This document shows positions 1 to 12,638 of a stretch of DNA of 64,000 nucleotides, one piece after another (position 1 is the first letter of the stretch; each line of letters starts with the position of its first letter). Position numbers and translations under genes: made by a program. This DNA comes from Echinostoma caproni. Taxonomy: Eukaryota; Platyhelminthes; Trematoda; Plagiorchiida; Echinostomatidae. The DNA is taken from assembly GCA_900618425.1 (NCBI GenBank), contig UZAN01039997.1, forward strand, positions 4,491 through 68,490, given 5' to 3'. The notes below the pieces were generated by a model, which made no database searches, was not told the DNA's origin, and saw nothing but the letters and a program-made list of their open reading frames with translations.

Positions 1-40
<40 letters not shown>
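1..40. repeat. (TA)n microsatellite
   Basis: Twenty perfect TA units at the left edge of the window. The tract may continue outside it, so its true length is unknown. Confidence 0.95.
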
Positions 41-44
<4 letters not shown>

Positions 45-1837
45 GTGTACGTACTCCAAATCGGTGACCTCCTTCGAGGATTTCACCAAACTGATGGATC
101 ATAAATAATAAACAGTGGTAACATTTTTTACGAAACAATACGTAGAATCGTTTCACTTATCCATGATGGAGGCTTCGCACATCGGGAACCTTCAAAATGA
201 TGAGAAACAACGGAGGTAATATTTGTTCTATACCATGAATATCCCCAGAGTGCTGGCAATATGGGATGCCGAATAATATGATTTGGTTTTGTCCCAAAGG
301 ATGTAACGGCAATTATTTAAATCAGCACTAATCAGTCTTTCACTAATTTGATCGAAGAATGTGATCATCTCGCTCAATAAGTAGGGAATTATGAGCGATT
401 TTATGACACGATTTGGCCATTATTCCGTTCCCGTTCGCAAGTTACTTTGTATTTTTGTTGTGTACAGACCTAACCGTTTGCTTTTCACTACATTTTCCTT
501 AGCCCAAACGCCTTTAAAGTATTCCGTGGGAAGGATAATTTCTTTACTTGTAACAAACAAATCCCTTCCGTCGAGGGCTTCNAATAGGAAATGAAAAATG
601 AGAATGTTTTTAAGATTCGTTTCAACTGATAAGACGAAGATTTTGAGTTTAAGTTTTCGAGATTCAAGGATGACTTTTCGATGGTGTATCCGGGTCTAAA
701 GTTGACACATCTGTTGGGAATGAACGGGAATTGGGTGCGATTCGGTGGGGAGGATTTATGTGTGATTTGAATAACGATTTGGATAAAACCGCGGTTGACA
801 AAGCTGACGGTGGATCCAGTTGGGCAATCGACCACTGAGACAATTTTAGCCGCAAAACGAAATTCCACTGTGACGAACGCGTATACGCACACCAACCATC
901 ATTACCTTAGGCTCCTGTTTGAGGAGTGATTACACTGGATTCGGTATGTTTAAACGTTAACTAGAGATAGCGCATGCGAGAAGTGGGCAGTAATTTTGTT
1001 TTATAGAAGTGTCCTTCCAATGAGTTTTGTCCGCCAGAAAATGAAAAGAAAATTTATCAAATTATTTGATGAAGGAAGTTTGAAGGACCCTAGACAACTC
1101 TTTGTGCATAAGTCATCGCACTTTCCTCAAGCTGCTTATCAAACTCATTCTAATAATTCCATGTGGTTAGTTTAGACAGTGGCCGCATTAGATTTTTAAT
1201 CATACGAAATTCCCATAGTTCCATAACGTACAAAATTTATGTGATATATTGGGTGGCATTTAATTTAATTTTACCCATGTCCCTATTAGTCCTGTTTCCA
1301 TCAATAGGTGTACACTACTCTTTGCGTGTAAGTAGTGGAGTAATTCTGAGCGAAAAATTTCAGCATCACTATTTCGTGCACCTTAAACGACTTATAAGAC
1401 TATACTGCCCCTTGTCAAGAGTTTGATTCACATTACCAAGGATTTTAAGAACATGTAAGAATACAGTTATAGTGCTGTGGGTTACACGGGTCTCCTATCA
1501 TCTACCCACGAAGTACTGTGTAGCGCATCGATTGGCTACAAGGAGATACTTATGAGCTACATCGGCTACATTTGTCATTCAACAGTAATTAACCATTTCG
1601 ACACTTTTATGAAAATTCTTATCGGTTTAAAGACTCATTTAATAATTAGTCCCACCAAATAACTCTTAATTTTGGTGTCTTAATTCCGTGATTGAGTGCT
1701 TTGTAATCAGCGCACAAAATGTGCTGAATTCTATGTCGAGATAGTAAATCAATGCGAAAATATAGGGTTAATAGAGGATTAGAGAAGGGACAATTGTCTG
1801 ATTTGAGGTGGAAAACTAAAAAAGGAATATTCTCCTA
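41..1837. other. Non-coding stretch, nothing recognised
   Basis: AT-rich DNA with short open frames only. None carries a recognisable domain or a convincing splice context. One ambiguous base lies at 582. Confidence 0.5.
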
Positions 1838-1966
1838 TGTAGCTCATTGTAGCCAGCAATCAGCGCGCTATTAGCCGACTAATGGACTATAAATGTGATA
1901 TAATTTTGGTACCGTAGCTCATTTGTAGCTCAAATATAGCCCGTCATTAGCATGCTATTAGCCGAC
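1838..1966. repeat. Imperfect direct repeat, two units
   Basis: Unit one (1838-1879) and unit two (1913-1966) both run from GTAGCTCAT through TGTAGC to a shared end, CTATTAGCCGAC. Unit two is about 12 bases longer, by an internal insertion. A looser relative of the GGCTACA/TAGCTACA wording lies near 1530-1575. This looks like a small local duplication, not a recognised element. Confidence 0.6.
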
Positions 1967-2124
1967 GATGTGCCACCAGGGTGCGCTCAAAACCTCAAAA
2001 ACGGATATCATCTACACGTAGCGCATGTTTTAGCTATTTACTATTTAATTTGATGCTAAAAACACTACACTCCATGGAAAACAGAGGTATCCTTCAGATT
2101 ATTGGTTTTGAAAACTCGCTCATA

Positions 2125-2310
2125 GGTGATGGAGATCAAGCGGTGTTGGTCACCAGCTCAACGCTCAGGTTGTCATGTGTTCAAATCCAATCCCTGCCGC
2201 ATAACTAACCTTAACTTGTATGATACTCTAACTCAATGGTTGTCCCCTTATTCTTTCCTGAAAAGGTTTCGTCCCAATTGCTTTTTCAATAAGCCAATTA
2301 ATACATAGAA
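2125..2310 (+). repeat. Possible degenerate tRNA-derived SINE (SINE-C like)
   Basis: A B-box-like GTTCAAATCCAATCCC near 2176-2195 is followed by a tail with CCCCTTATTCTTTCCTGA and an AATAAG end. The tail recalls the clearer SINE-C copies at 10.7 and 28.9 kb (CCCTTCCTGAA then an A-rich end). The A box is not clear. This is a weak call based on similarity by eye. Confidence 0.3.
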
Positions 2311-4237
2311 GAATAACGTCAAACTGCTTGTTACGTTTTCATTATCTTCCGCATCAATCAACGTAAACTAAATGAAAAAAGTTTCAACTAATTTCTACTC
2401 CCCGTGACTTGTAAATGAACTGCAGCGTTCCCCTGTGCAAATCATTTAGCTGTACTTTACCATTGTTCTTTCGCACATGGATGTTGAGTCTGTCCCGCAA
2501 TTACTCTTTACTGTATTCCCATATGGTCACATGCGAACTGACCTTTGTTAAGGTGTATCAGCTACTTTGTTATATATACTCCATTGCATCGGTTCCCACG
2601 TTTACCAGAATATTCGTGCAAATAAATATCAAGTGTGAATAAGATAGAACTATACTCGTTTTTGGCAAACGGTTGAATCTTTCATTCGTTGTCCTAACAA
2701 CGGAACTTCCTTCAGTTTAGTGCTCAGTTGTACACACAGACTACGAACGTTTTCCCACCTGTTGTCCCCTTATTCTTTGAGATTTTTACATCAATCTGCC
2801 TTGAAGATGATAGCTTTGCAGCAATAGCCCAGTCTTCTTTTCCTCCGGAATCCTTTCAACCGGAATGTTACACCATAATGGGAAAGTAATCAGTTTACTT
2901 CGCCAGCTCTGAGAGCTAATTATTTTCGAGGCATCCGTGCAAATGAGGACCGTGTGACGTCGTACGGATTCCTTCTCACTTTGTGCACAACCCGAATTCC
3001 GAGGGAAATAAAGCAACGAGTTATTGTGAAACATGTTAAGAGGCGTACCGGATCAAAGTTATCAATAATCAGTTAAGAACGTGGTTTAGCTGTGGTTTTC
3101 CGGAATTGGCATCGATTGTCCCACAACATGAAATCTAACTGGTTTACAGGATTTCGACACTCCGATAACTGTACACACGATGAGGTTTCTTTCTCTTCTT
3201 TGAAATTTCTTCATTATGTTTCTTGTCTCCGTGGATGGAAAGTGAGTTAGTTCTTGCGGGATATGCCTCTGTTTATCCAAGCTTTCAGGTTGCGGCAATA
3301 AACCTAGATGTGTAGGAGCAACAGTTTAAGGATATTCCATTTCCATGTTCTTTTTTGTGGTTCACCATTTGTAAGAAGCAGCTTATCGTGCGTGCGTCTT
3401 TGTAGATAGTCAAGTCCATTAAATCCAGCTGTTTTCGTGAAGCGACAGACCAAGAACGATTCACAAATATTTCGAAACTTCCCCATTTCGTGCATCCCAA
3501 GGTGGAGATTTTCGCTCCTTACAAATATTTAATCTGACTCACAACAATTAGGGAAACAAATTTATCAGTCTATGAACCGTTTATTTATGAAAAGAATACC
3601 AATAGTTTGTTGAATGGATATAGCATACGAACATCTATTGGGTACGAAATGACTAAATCTAGCAGTGATGTCAGATTCAGAAACTCTATAACAAGATGGA
3701 AGACGATGCAGTAATATTCAATTTACACAAGTTTGATCACTGGAGAGCAATTCACAAATCTCTTCCTTCCAATCCTTAGTGTTGTTGCCTCTCAATGTTG
3801 AAACTTCAGAATCAATCATCCAGAAAGGACTCTTTACTTCAGCTATAGTTTCAGTAAACGTAGCGAATAGTGAAAAGGTTTTCGATTAAAAATACATGGA
3901 TCGGTAGTGGAGATCAGAAGACATCATGGGTGCTTCATGTTTGTCACTGAGAGTTGTAGGTAATGTAAGTGTATTGATACATTTCTCGCTTGCCTGTGTT
4001 CAGACTCTATCAAGCGATCATGTTATAAGCATTCTTTTGGTAGACAAACTTGTTTTTGCATTTATTACGGTCAGTCGTCCAAGTCAATCCAGGTGATTTC
4101 CTTGAAGGCTGAAAACCAGAGCATTAGGCCAAACGGAGACAAGCTAATGAGGTGGCAGTCATGTGAAAGGCATCAAATCGAGCTTTGGTTTGGCGTTAAC
4201 AGTATAGAAGTTTGTATTGTTTACTTATATTTCGCAG
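2311..4237. other. Non-coding stretch, nothing recognised
   Basis: Several open frames of 60-80 codons occur on both strands. All have compositions expected from random AT-rich sequence and none matches a family I know. Confidence 0.5.
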
Positions 4238-4420
4238 GCAAGCTCAGACAACAAAACAACTTTAGGGTCCATTGGATGTGTAAAAAACCTAGAAATCAAG
4301 AAATTGATAACCCGAGTGAATATGCAAAATATTTGATCAGCGAACAACCCTGCGATGAACCAGTACAAAGACCTCCCAATACATATCTCATTCTAAGGAA
4401 AAAATCCCGGAAACCACCAG
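4238..4420 (+). CDS. Possible internal coding exon, unknown protein
   Basis: A 183-nt open segment lies between a pyrimidine-rich acceptor (TTATATTTCGCAG, AG at 4236-4237) and a donor (CACCAG then GTAAAC at 4421). The reading frame crosses the exon with one base at the 3' end and two at the 5' end, so both introns would be phase 1 and the exon is a multiple of three. The predicted peptide is basic and polar (it contains FRVHWMCKKPRNQ and PPNTYLILRKKSRKPP) with no membrane segment. I recognise no family. The frame is also open upstream to about 4093, so this could be a chance open frame. The judgement rests on splice signals and composition only. Confidence 0.4.
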
Positions 4421-5879
4421 GTAAACAACTAAACCATTCAAATCACTCTCACATTCTGTTGTGTCTCACACTGACATAATATATAATATCAAAGTTTTCC
4501 GTTGAAAATTTGGCAGGCAACTGATGGGGTTCGAACAAGAACAAATATTTTTGGTTTGTTTATGATGCGTAACTTTGTCCTGGTAAAGCGAAGATCAAAC
4601 AGATGTTATTAAAAATATAGTGATGAAGAAGAGTTTTCCAAAACAAATCCCATGAGTGAGAGAAGATTCTTTTACTTCTAATAGAAACAGTGTTTAAAAC
4701 TGATGATGAATCAATCATTTGGTTTTATAGTGGAAATCGTAGAGTAAAATTCCCAAGATATAGAAAGAATTGAGAAAGAGAAAAAAGGAAACACTGTATC
4801 ACAATGAACCAGTGAAATGCCATGTTGCTTGACTGAATTGGTGAATTTTGGGACAAACGTACAGAACAATTCCAAAATGTGGATGGATGAAGGGAGCGAG
4901 CGGTAAAGGCATGCAAGCGCAAAGTATACAGGTCGAATAAATTTGGACAACCGAGAGCGGGTGGGTGTGTGCACAACGACTATGCTCGATGCCAAGGTAG
5001 CGCATAGATTTCGTTCTTTGTGTACTTTGTAACAATGTCACTTGGTCCTTGACTGGCTAAAATAAACAAGCGATATGTAGCCCTCTGTGTAAAAATGTAT
5101 CCTATAATCCATATTAGATGAACCTCTCGTGTTGTCAACCAGTCAGTGAGTTCTCTAAAAGAAGGAAAAGAACGAATGATTTACAAGAGTACTCAATATT
5201 TCACCATATATTTCATAATAAGTATTATATGATTGACTAATCACCACACCGGAAAAGCTACAAGAAAACAGTGAATTTAGATGAACTTTGCAGACGTTTT
5301 ATCTATATTTGTGTTTGCATTTATTAACTTCTCCCAAGGTAACCAATGGGACTGAACGATTTCGACCATTGGTACTGATTTGAAGGACCAGTTACTTTCT
5401 CAACCAATGACGCATTGCCCGCATTCAAAAACGTTTGTTATCAATCCAACAAATGCGCCTCGTCATGTATGATTTATGAACCTGAAGATATTTTGAACAA
5501 ATTTATTTGGGTTCAAGCTATTCGGTCTTGTAGTTCTAACGTGAAAGGTTTGATTATTTGCCTAGCAGTCAGTCATAGCATCCTGTAATCATCTACTCCA
5601 CAGTAAATCGATTTGGTCCTCCATTAGGTTCAGACATAACATGACGTACTGTTCAGAATACCGAACACGGATGAGGCAGTTTCTTCTTGATTTACAACTT
5701 TTCAGTGAAGTTTCTATTTTTCCCAAGTCAAGTCGAAAATCGCTTCATTCATCCTAATGGTTGGATTCTCAGCTTCTTGCACTCCAGGAACATTTATGGT
5801 CGCATACAGTCACAAAAAAGTGAGAAAAACAGTATCGTCAATTCAAAGAAATGTAGAGTAAAAGTTTGAAAATCAATAT
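4421..5879. other. Non-coding stretch, nothing recognised
   Basis: AT-rich sequence between the possible exon and the LINE. Overlapping minus-strand open frames at 4711-5041 occupy different frames over the same bases and none looks like a protein family. A tRNA B-box-like GGTTCGAACAA at 4528 has no matching A box. Confidence 0.5.
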
Positions 5880-6363
5880 CAGTCACGTAGGAATTTCAAA
5901 AAATCCTTTCTAACGGATGCCTTTTGAGCCAGAAACCTTGAATGGTAGGGAATGACGGACAAACGATAGACAGTGGTACGAGCATATACCAGTTTATAAC
6001 GACATTTAGCTACAGAATAGGGATATGCATTGTTTAAGTTCTGTGTGTAATAGGTGAGTGGTGCCTGATAGAATATTGTTACAGAAGTTATCGCGAGGTA
6101 AAATGTTTATCAGCGATAAAGTTAGGCAAGTGTAGATAAGGAATACCGCTTGTGCGAGAAATAATTTTAAAAGACCGGCGTAGAATTGTGTAATCGTTAG
6201 CTCTAAGACCGGCAAATAAAACTGGGGAGCAGTAGAGAAGATGAGTAACAACACAAGAATATACAAATTGGGTTAGTAAATATAGTGGAACTTTCAAAGA
6301 ACGCAAGCGGGAAATAAAAAACAACCGTCGAATCTTTACAAAAGTAGAAGTTAAATGTGAGGT

Positions 6364-7547
6364 CTAGGTGAGTTCTAGGCAGATAGTGTCACCGAGGTAT
6401 TGTACAGAGTTTACTGGGGGCTCAGGCTGGTTGTCAACATAGAGTGCATAACATTTTCTTTCAAAAGAATGTAGCCGTTCTCCTTTGGCGAGCGAAACGA
6501 TGAAATCGCTACATTTAGATGTATTGAGAGATAACTTAGAAGACGAAGACCATAAGTTTAACGCAGATAAACTGGTTTGAAGATGTGAGAAGCGGAAATC
6601 TTCTTGGAATTTGGAACCAATTGTGACATCATCAGCGTACTTAATAAGAAGATCATTTGGATTAGTGGGAAGGCCGTGAATATAGAAAGAGAAAAGAAAG
6701 GGGGACAAAATTGCTCCCTGGAGCACCCCTGAGTTGACTGGTACGGAGTCAGAGGTTTTTCCAAGAAACTTTGTGAATTGTGTTCTACCAGCAGAATAAT
6801 CTTGGAGTAGAGAGGGTATTATTGGACAATCCAGCACCTTGGAGTAGAGACAAAAGCCTGCTCAACACAGCTAAAAGCGTTACTATAGTCGAGGAAATAC
6901 ACGCGAAATGCCCTGCCGTGCATGCCTAGGGATCGCAAAACTGAGTTTACCAAATAAGCGAGAGCATGTGAGATAAAACGTTGTTTGTGATAAGCGAATT
7001 GGTTTTCATCTAGCTGCCCGGTATTGGGAATAATGTTACTGAGCATCAACTTTTCGAAAATGTTTAGTACAATAGAAGTGCAGGTGACTGGTCGTAGTTT
7101 CCTAGCTTCTTTTTTGGGGATTGGTGTAATGCGCACAGGTTTCCAGCAGTCGACAATTGTTTGTTCCTCGAAGCAGCGGTTGAAAATATCGGCAAGTGAC
7201 TCCACCGGATAATGCGCCCATTCCCTGAGGACGACTGGACATAGTTCGTCAGAACCGGAAGCTTTTGATATTTTTAGGCACTTCAGCTGTGCACGCACCT
7301 GATTGGAATTGACTTGTGAAACTTCACGATGGTCAACTGATTGGAAATAAGGATGCGATACTTCAGTTTCAGTTGACGTGGAAAACATGCAGTTGAGTTC
7401 ATCTGCTGTGGGTTGGGGACCGCGTAATCTGACTTCTGTTCCATAAAGTTTTTTCATAGCGCTCCCGATTTGCTTGCAATTACGGTCACGAAGAACGGTT
7501 TCACTGTAGAGTTTGTCAAGATTTTGGATCTCCTTCTTGATCAACAC
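6364..7547 (-). pseudogene. LINE reverse transcriptase, frameshifted
   Basis: Two overlapping frames (7547-6819, then 6837-6364) together carry the RT domain. Fingers: KASGSDELCPVVLREWA and ITPIPKKEARKLRPV. Motif A: FLDYSNAF (6873-6895), with the catalytic D. Motif B: SGVLQGAILSPFLF (about 6701-6733). Motif C: KYADDVTIG (YADD at 6628-6639), with both aspartates kept. Then the thumb YLG motif near 6390-6405. A frameshift in the overlap 6819-6837 lies between motifs A and B. The order and wording fit the CR1/Jockey superfamily better than RTE or R2. The downstream segment 6330-5890 continues the same protein (RRSFKIISRTSGIPYLH, then a YRLSVIPY-like end). Confidence 0.88.
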
Positions 7548-7859
7548 TGACGTTTGTTTAACTAAAGGTCAATCACGATTTTTATATGCCCATTCCTTGG
7601 TTCTTCTGAGGATCTTCAAAGTGGGAGAAGAAAATCTGGCGGGACTGATGTATACAGGGGATATGGGGCAGCAGATGCCAAAGCAGAAGTTCAAATATCT
7701 CGTGAGGTGTTCGCACTCGATCGAGACACTGGGATCAAAGAACCGATTGAAATTTGTACCAGAGACCATTTCTCTCAGTGATGACAAGTGGACCGGGTCA
7801 CAGCCTATGAAAAATCTCCCGGCTAGATGTAGGTGAAAGTGTGCTATGATGTTTCTTTG

Positions 7860-8504
7860 AATAGACTTTTGGTAAAACATTGATGATACAATGATCGGAG
7901 TTTGCCAGAGGGACTCCTCTTTGCACAGCAAACAGGTCAGGATCGTTCAAAAACATGAGATCAAGCTGCGCGTTTCCTCTTGTGGAGAGATTTACAATAC
8001 TGTGGAGAGAGAGACATGTCAAGAAATGAATATCTGCATGGTTAAAATCGCCACTAACAATAAAAAGAGGGCCTTTGAGTAGTAAGAAAGTTAGGATATA
8101 AATACATCAGCAAAAGTCTGTACATCAGAAGTTGTAAGGGAATGTGTTATATAAATGTTTGATGCCACAATGGAACGATATTTACTAAGGAAACGGGATT
8201 TATAAACCCCGTATACATTCAACCGAAAGACATGAGATAAAAACTACGTTGTAGGTGAAGATAATCTTTGTAGACTTACACTAAGACGATTTGGTGTAGA
8301 GTATTAGACCACTGCCTCGATTTCGGAGTAAACAGTCTCTATTCAACCGATGCATATCAAATAAATCCAGCTCAACCAAAGAGCCGTTGATGTCAGGATG
8401 CAACCACGTTTCTTGCAGCATAACTATCCCCAATGCATGGTATTTTTCGTCCTCATCAATTTCGTGAAGTCGCTCATTTTGCCAAATAGTGATCGTACGT
8501 TTGA
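7860..8504 (-). pseudogene. LINE endonuclease domain (APE type), broken
   Basis: The catalytic signposts of the exonuclease-endonuclease-phosphatase fold appear in order on the minus strand: SSNVRSLFGKM (8475-8504, the N that starts the fold), LQETWLHP (about 8400-8420, catalytic E), SGDFNHADI (about 8035-8057, D and N) and NSDHCI (7885-7902, the terminal SDH). Between QETW and GDFN the frame is interrupted by stops around 8280. All the key residues survive, which points to a fairly recent insertion. In the family this domain nicks the genomic target. Confidence 0.82.
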
Positions 8505-8840
8505 TGAACAAATGGCAGGGATAAATATTTTGTGAGGTTTTGTGTTACGTAAGGCCACTTGCCAGCCTACTCGGTGTTTTCTGAGGAAACATGATCTAGA
8601 CGGTTTACATCTTTCGTATCTATTTTTAACTTGACGACAGACCTGATAGAGAATGCCACTCTTGCGCGAAAACACAATGTTATAAATTCCCTAAAGATAC
8701 CGGGGCGTACGTAATCATGAAAGCGGTGAAAGAAAACTTGATTCAAACGATTTAATCCATTGTGTAACGTAAAAGTTGATAAATTGTTCACTGGAGCACA
8801 AAAATGCAGCACGGCCGAAATTTGAAGGCCCCGCACAATT

Positions 8841-10659
8841 TCACAATGGAATAAAATGTCTATTACGACTATTATTATGACTGTTACGGCACAGTCTAGT
8901 GCATACGTCTTCCCGATTGAACACTGGGAAATTACCTGGATTTAATTGATATTCATTGTTTAACACACTTTTATTTCGAACCTGTATGTTAAAGGGAAAA
9001 GTTGTTCACATAGTAAAGTCATCTATTTTGGAGTATTCAAAATGGTGGTTTTATTCTCCTCCTACTTAGATAACTCGTCTAAGCAAACAAACCATGTTGC
9101 CCGTTCGTTGTGAAATAAACGACTTAATTAACCGTGAGGATAACACGTTTACTACTTTGTATAAATGTACGTATTTGACCCACAAATCGACCCAGAACAC
9201 GCTGTCTTGAATACGGTTCCATTAAAGTTTCACCCTAGTTTATTTGCAGCTGAAAACCTTAAAAGAGTTAGACCATACAGTTTTGTTATTGATGGACTGA
9301 ATTACCTCTGAAGCGTTTCACGAGGCAATATCTGAACATGCCCAAACAAGAACATCAAATAAAGCGATATGCAAACATAAGGCTCTGTACAATCAAGTCA
9401 AAAAAGGGATTTAAGAATAATGGATTATGTCGTGGAGTAAAAGATTGGACCACGCTAGGATTTTTTAACTTTTCGCCGACAAATTATTCCTCAGTATTCA
9501 TTTTCTGTCAAACTCAAAGCGAATAGAAAATTATTCATCATTTACACCTCGGAAGGAGGAAAATGTATTCGCATCCACAGTTGCCGATCGCCTAATCAAA
9601 GTTCAAATCTGAAACACGGTGGGATCGATTCTTAAAATGCCAGATAACGCCAAAAAGAACCAAACCGATCATATCTTTTACTGCTCTACATTTTTTTCAT
9701 TTAGTGCGCTTTACGTATTATGCATTTCCTAATGAATATCGTTTGCTTGAATCCAACAGTAGAAACCACAATATGTTTTATCTCATGACCCGCTTGAATA
9801 GCATGTGTGGGATATGTGGGATTTTCCCGACCGGTTAGGGTCTTACGGGGCTCAACTGTAAAAAACACCGTGTTTCCACCATCATTTATTTTTACCTTTG
9901 TGAGATGAGATAATTTTTGGAGAGCAAAATTACTCACGTGTTTCAAAGATGTCTACATTTGGTAGACTAGCACATTTCCCTTGTAATAAAGCTGTCACAA
10001 TCCAAATACGCGCTGCCCGAAAGAGGAGTGTTGTACCACCCTGCAGTGTGTCAATTCACGCAAGTTCTAATCATTTTTTGGATACAACAAATGATGAGAA
10101 GTCAACAAGAAATCAACAATAATTCTGAGTAGTATTCAGGGCGAAGTTTAAGGTTAAACCACGTTAAACTTTTTCTCATTCCCAATTGGTTATGACAGAG
10201 GTTAGAGATAGAGACTGTTCAGCCAGTGTTCATAAAAGATGCCCGAGGTCAATATTGAATTTATGAATAGATCTATTTGCAAGATGACTTTTTGTTTCAC
10301 TGTGCAAGGTGGAATGTGTGTGCTTGTGGAGAAGGTACAGAATGGAACCGTACATTTTAAACGTTCACACAAGTGATGTTTGGAATGCTTTGAAAACAAG
10401 TCAGCAGCAAACGCTGGACAGTCGCGGATTGCAGTCAAAGCGCTGCAAAAAGTTTATGAAAAAGAATCAAAAAATTATGAAATTTGAAAACGTATATCAG
10501 AAAAGCATGCTAATAGACGAAAAGAATCAAACGCAACAGCAGGGTGTGAAACTTTCTATTATTTCGGATTAATGAATAACAAATTCCACACGGTTTGAAA
10601 ACAGCTGCAAACTTGGATTGATCGATCAGTGTGCACTTCTAATTTGTTGGAATTCCGTC
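8841..10659. other. Non-coding stretch, nothing recognised
   Basis: No domain, RNA gene or clear repeat was seen. Short minus-strand frames near 9701-9946 and 10202-10438 have no recognisable content. Confidence 0.5.
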
Positions 10660-10845
10660 TCTGGCGACGGTGGTCCAATGGTTAGGATCATCAAAATAGC
10701 CACCTGGTAATACCGAGTTCAAACCACACCACTGCTAACCAACTTCCTCATTTCCGTTTTCCTCCCGACAACCCGACCGCGGAACCCTTCCTGAAAGTTG
10801 ATTGTACATTTGCAAACGCAATACACGAAAAGAAAGTCCGGTCAT
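10660..10845 (+). repeat. tRNA-derived SINE, family SINE-C (copy 1)
   Basis: The head resembles a tRNA gene: an A-box-like GGTGGTCCAATGGTTAGGAT at 10669-10688 and a B-box-like GAGTTCAAACCAC at about 10716-10729. The body then runs through CGGAACCCTTCCTGAAAG to an A-rich tail (ACACGAAAAGAAAG). The same body wording recurs on the minus strand at 28.9 kb, which is why I call it a dispersed family and not a single tRNA pseudogene. SINEs of this kind are transcribed by RNA polymerase III from the internal boxes and are copied by a partner LINE. Confidence 0.68.
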
Positions 10846-12638
10846 ATAATCAATAAGTCTGAAATAAAAACTGAAACACGATATATTGCATTTGTATCGT
10901 ATTTGAAGTCCAGCATTATTGGGCGGTGGAAAGATGAGTCCGGAATCAATCAGTTGGGGGAGAGACTATGATTAAACGGAACGGAAGTAGGTTCATGCAG
11001 CACATTTGTCAGCATTTTATAGAGCACAAAATGGAATGAAGTGCCCAGAATATACATACATAAGTGTAAATAATGAATGCGATAAAATCAAGGAAATTTT
11101 TAACCAGCTTGAATGAATAGTAGGAATGTTAACGAATGCATTTCACGTTCCCATTTGGTTTGCGACAGTGGGAAAGCGGTCAAGTGAGAGAGGCGGGAGA
11201 TATGATATACTTGGAGAGACTGTTACAGATTCTCAAGCTGAGACGAGTTGCATTGCAATATTTAACAGTTATCATTGGAACTAGTTGGGACTACTATGAA
11301 TACTCTGGACAATTTACCAAGAATCGTGTAAAATGTTATTTTGTTATGTGACAGGTATAACATTGCTAATAAGTGCGATCAAACATAACCTTTCTTTGCT
11401 TGTTTTCTTGTTGAAAAGATATATTTGTATTTTATACAACTGTTCATCCGTGAAGTTTTTTAACGTAGTTCCCAAATGGCGTTGTGACTGTTCACCACTT
11501 TATGGGAATCCTTAGCCATGGACAGTATATTGGCAAATGGGTGCAAGTATTCCATAAACTAATTTGAGTACGTTGCACATAGAGAATAACCCAATCAACG
11601 CTATGATATTTCTGTTCTACCCCCGAACGTTAAGTCCACATTTAATTTCTTCTAACCCAAAGTTCGAAAAAGTGTTTGTTGAAATCCCATATTGACATGA
11701 TTATAAATCACAAGTCGAGAGTAGGAATAACCCAAGCAGATAGCAGATAACATAGTGGATGTGGCTTAGTCGTTCTAAATGCTCGTTTCTATATTGAGTA
11801 TATCAATATTGAACAAAATCTACAAATCTAGCTCTGTATTTTCTCCCTTTCTGTGAAAAAACGAAGTAAAGAAAAAATATGATCAGAATTTTTCAACCAT
11901 CGGTATAATTAGGTAATTTAAAAACATCAGTCCATGTCTGTGCAAAAACAACTTTTGGGACATATTTGACCAGCACTATACCGGTTGTCGTTTCCGGACA
12001 ATTTGGTTCTACTGCAGTGCACTGATAAACCTGAATGTGATGTAATCAATTTATTGGCTATACTGGTCTCCATATCCGATCAAATGAGCACTTCAAACAC
12101 GAAACAGAACTGGCACAAGTTCGGTGTGCATATGTCAGTTGTAGGAGCAAAGGGTAGACCATGGCGACGTGCACACGAGAATCGCGGTGGAATAATGAAT
12201 GACTTTGCTATCCTAGAATAAAACCCATTCTGTTCGCCTTCAGCCGATTGTCCACTCTATCAAAAGCACTCCCGGCAATAAATCCCAGATGGAAGAGATG
12301 CGTTCTATCTGATTTGTACTGTTGTCTGGTGATAGTAAGGAACAGTGAGATAAACCAAGGGACAGAAACACAAGCCTCATTTTAGCCAGTTTTAAAATAT
12401 ATTAGTTATTCATGATTAGTATTAAAATGGAAGTAAATTATTGGTCCACTGAAATATAAATTGAGCGCAATTCTCGCACTATTGGCGTCAATTACATGTT
12501 TTTAAAGTATCTTTAATTGATTGGTATTCTTGAATTGGCTATATGATATTGCTTGTCCAAAGATGATTCATTTTTGGCTGAAAATTAAAAATAAGGTGCT
12601 CAAATCCAATCATGTAATTGGTTTATTTCAGATGAGAG
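10846..12638. other. Non-coding stretch, nothing recognised
   Basis: Open frames at 11136-11351 and 11985-12221 (+) were read and not recognised. The second has a polar tail (GAKGRPWRRAHENRGG) but no splice sites I would defend. Confidence 0.45.

Larger units (their letters stand above)
5880..8840 (-). mobile_element. CR1/Jockey-type non-LTR retrotransposon, nearly full length, decayed
   Basis: Read on the minus strand, this holds in order a poorly conserved N-terminal part (about 8840-8510), an AP-endonuclease-like domain (8504 down to about 7860), a linker, a reverse transcriptase (about 7550-6360) and a C-terminal connection region (6330-5890, ending in the SVIPY-type motif usual at the end of CR1-like ORF2 proteins). 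Non-LTR elements of this group copy themselves by nicking the target with the endonuclease and priming reverse transcription there. At least five frame changes or stops interrupt the ORF, so this copy cannot encode the protein. No poly-A or simple tail is obvious at the 3' end, where CR1-like elements often carry only a short repeat. The strand is opposite to the LINE pieces at 33.8-37.6 kb. Confidence 0.88.

Noticed and set aside
4521..4540. B-box-like GGTTCGAAC as part of a tRNA gene
   Set aside because: No A box or cloverleaf at the proper distance on either strand.
7513..7836. Plus-strand frames over the LINE (7024-7212, 7513-7836, 7891-8082)
   Set aside because: They lie antisense to recognisable endonuclease and RT motifs and have no content of their own.
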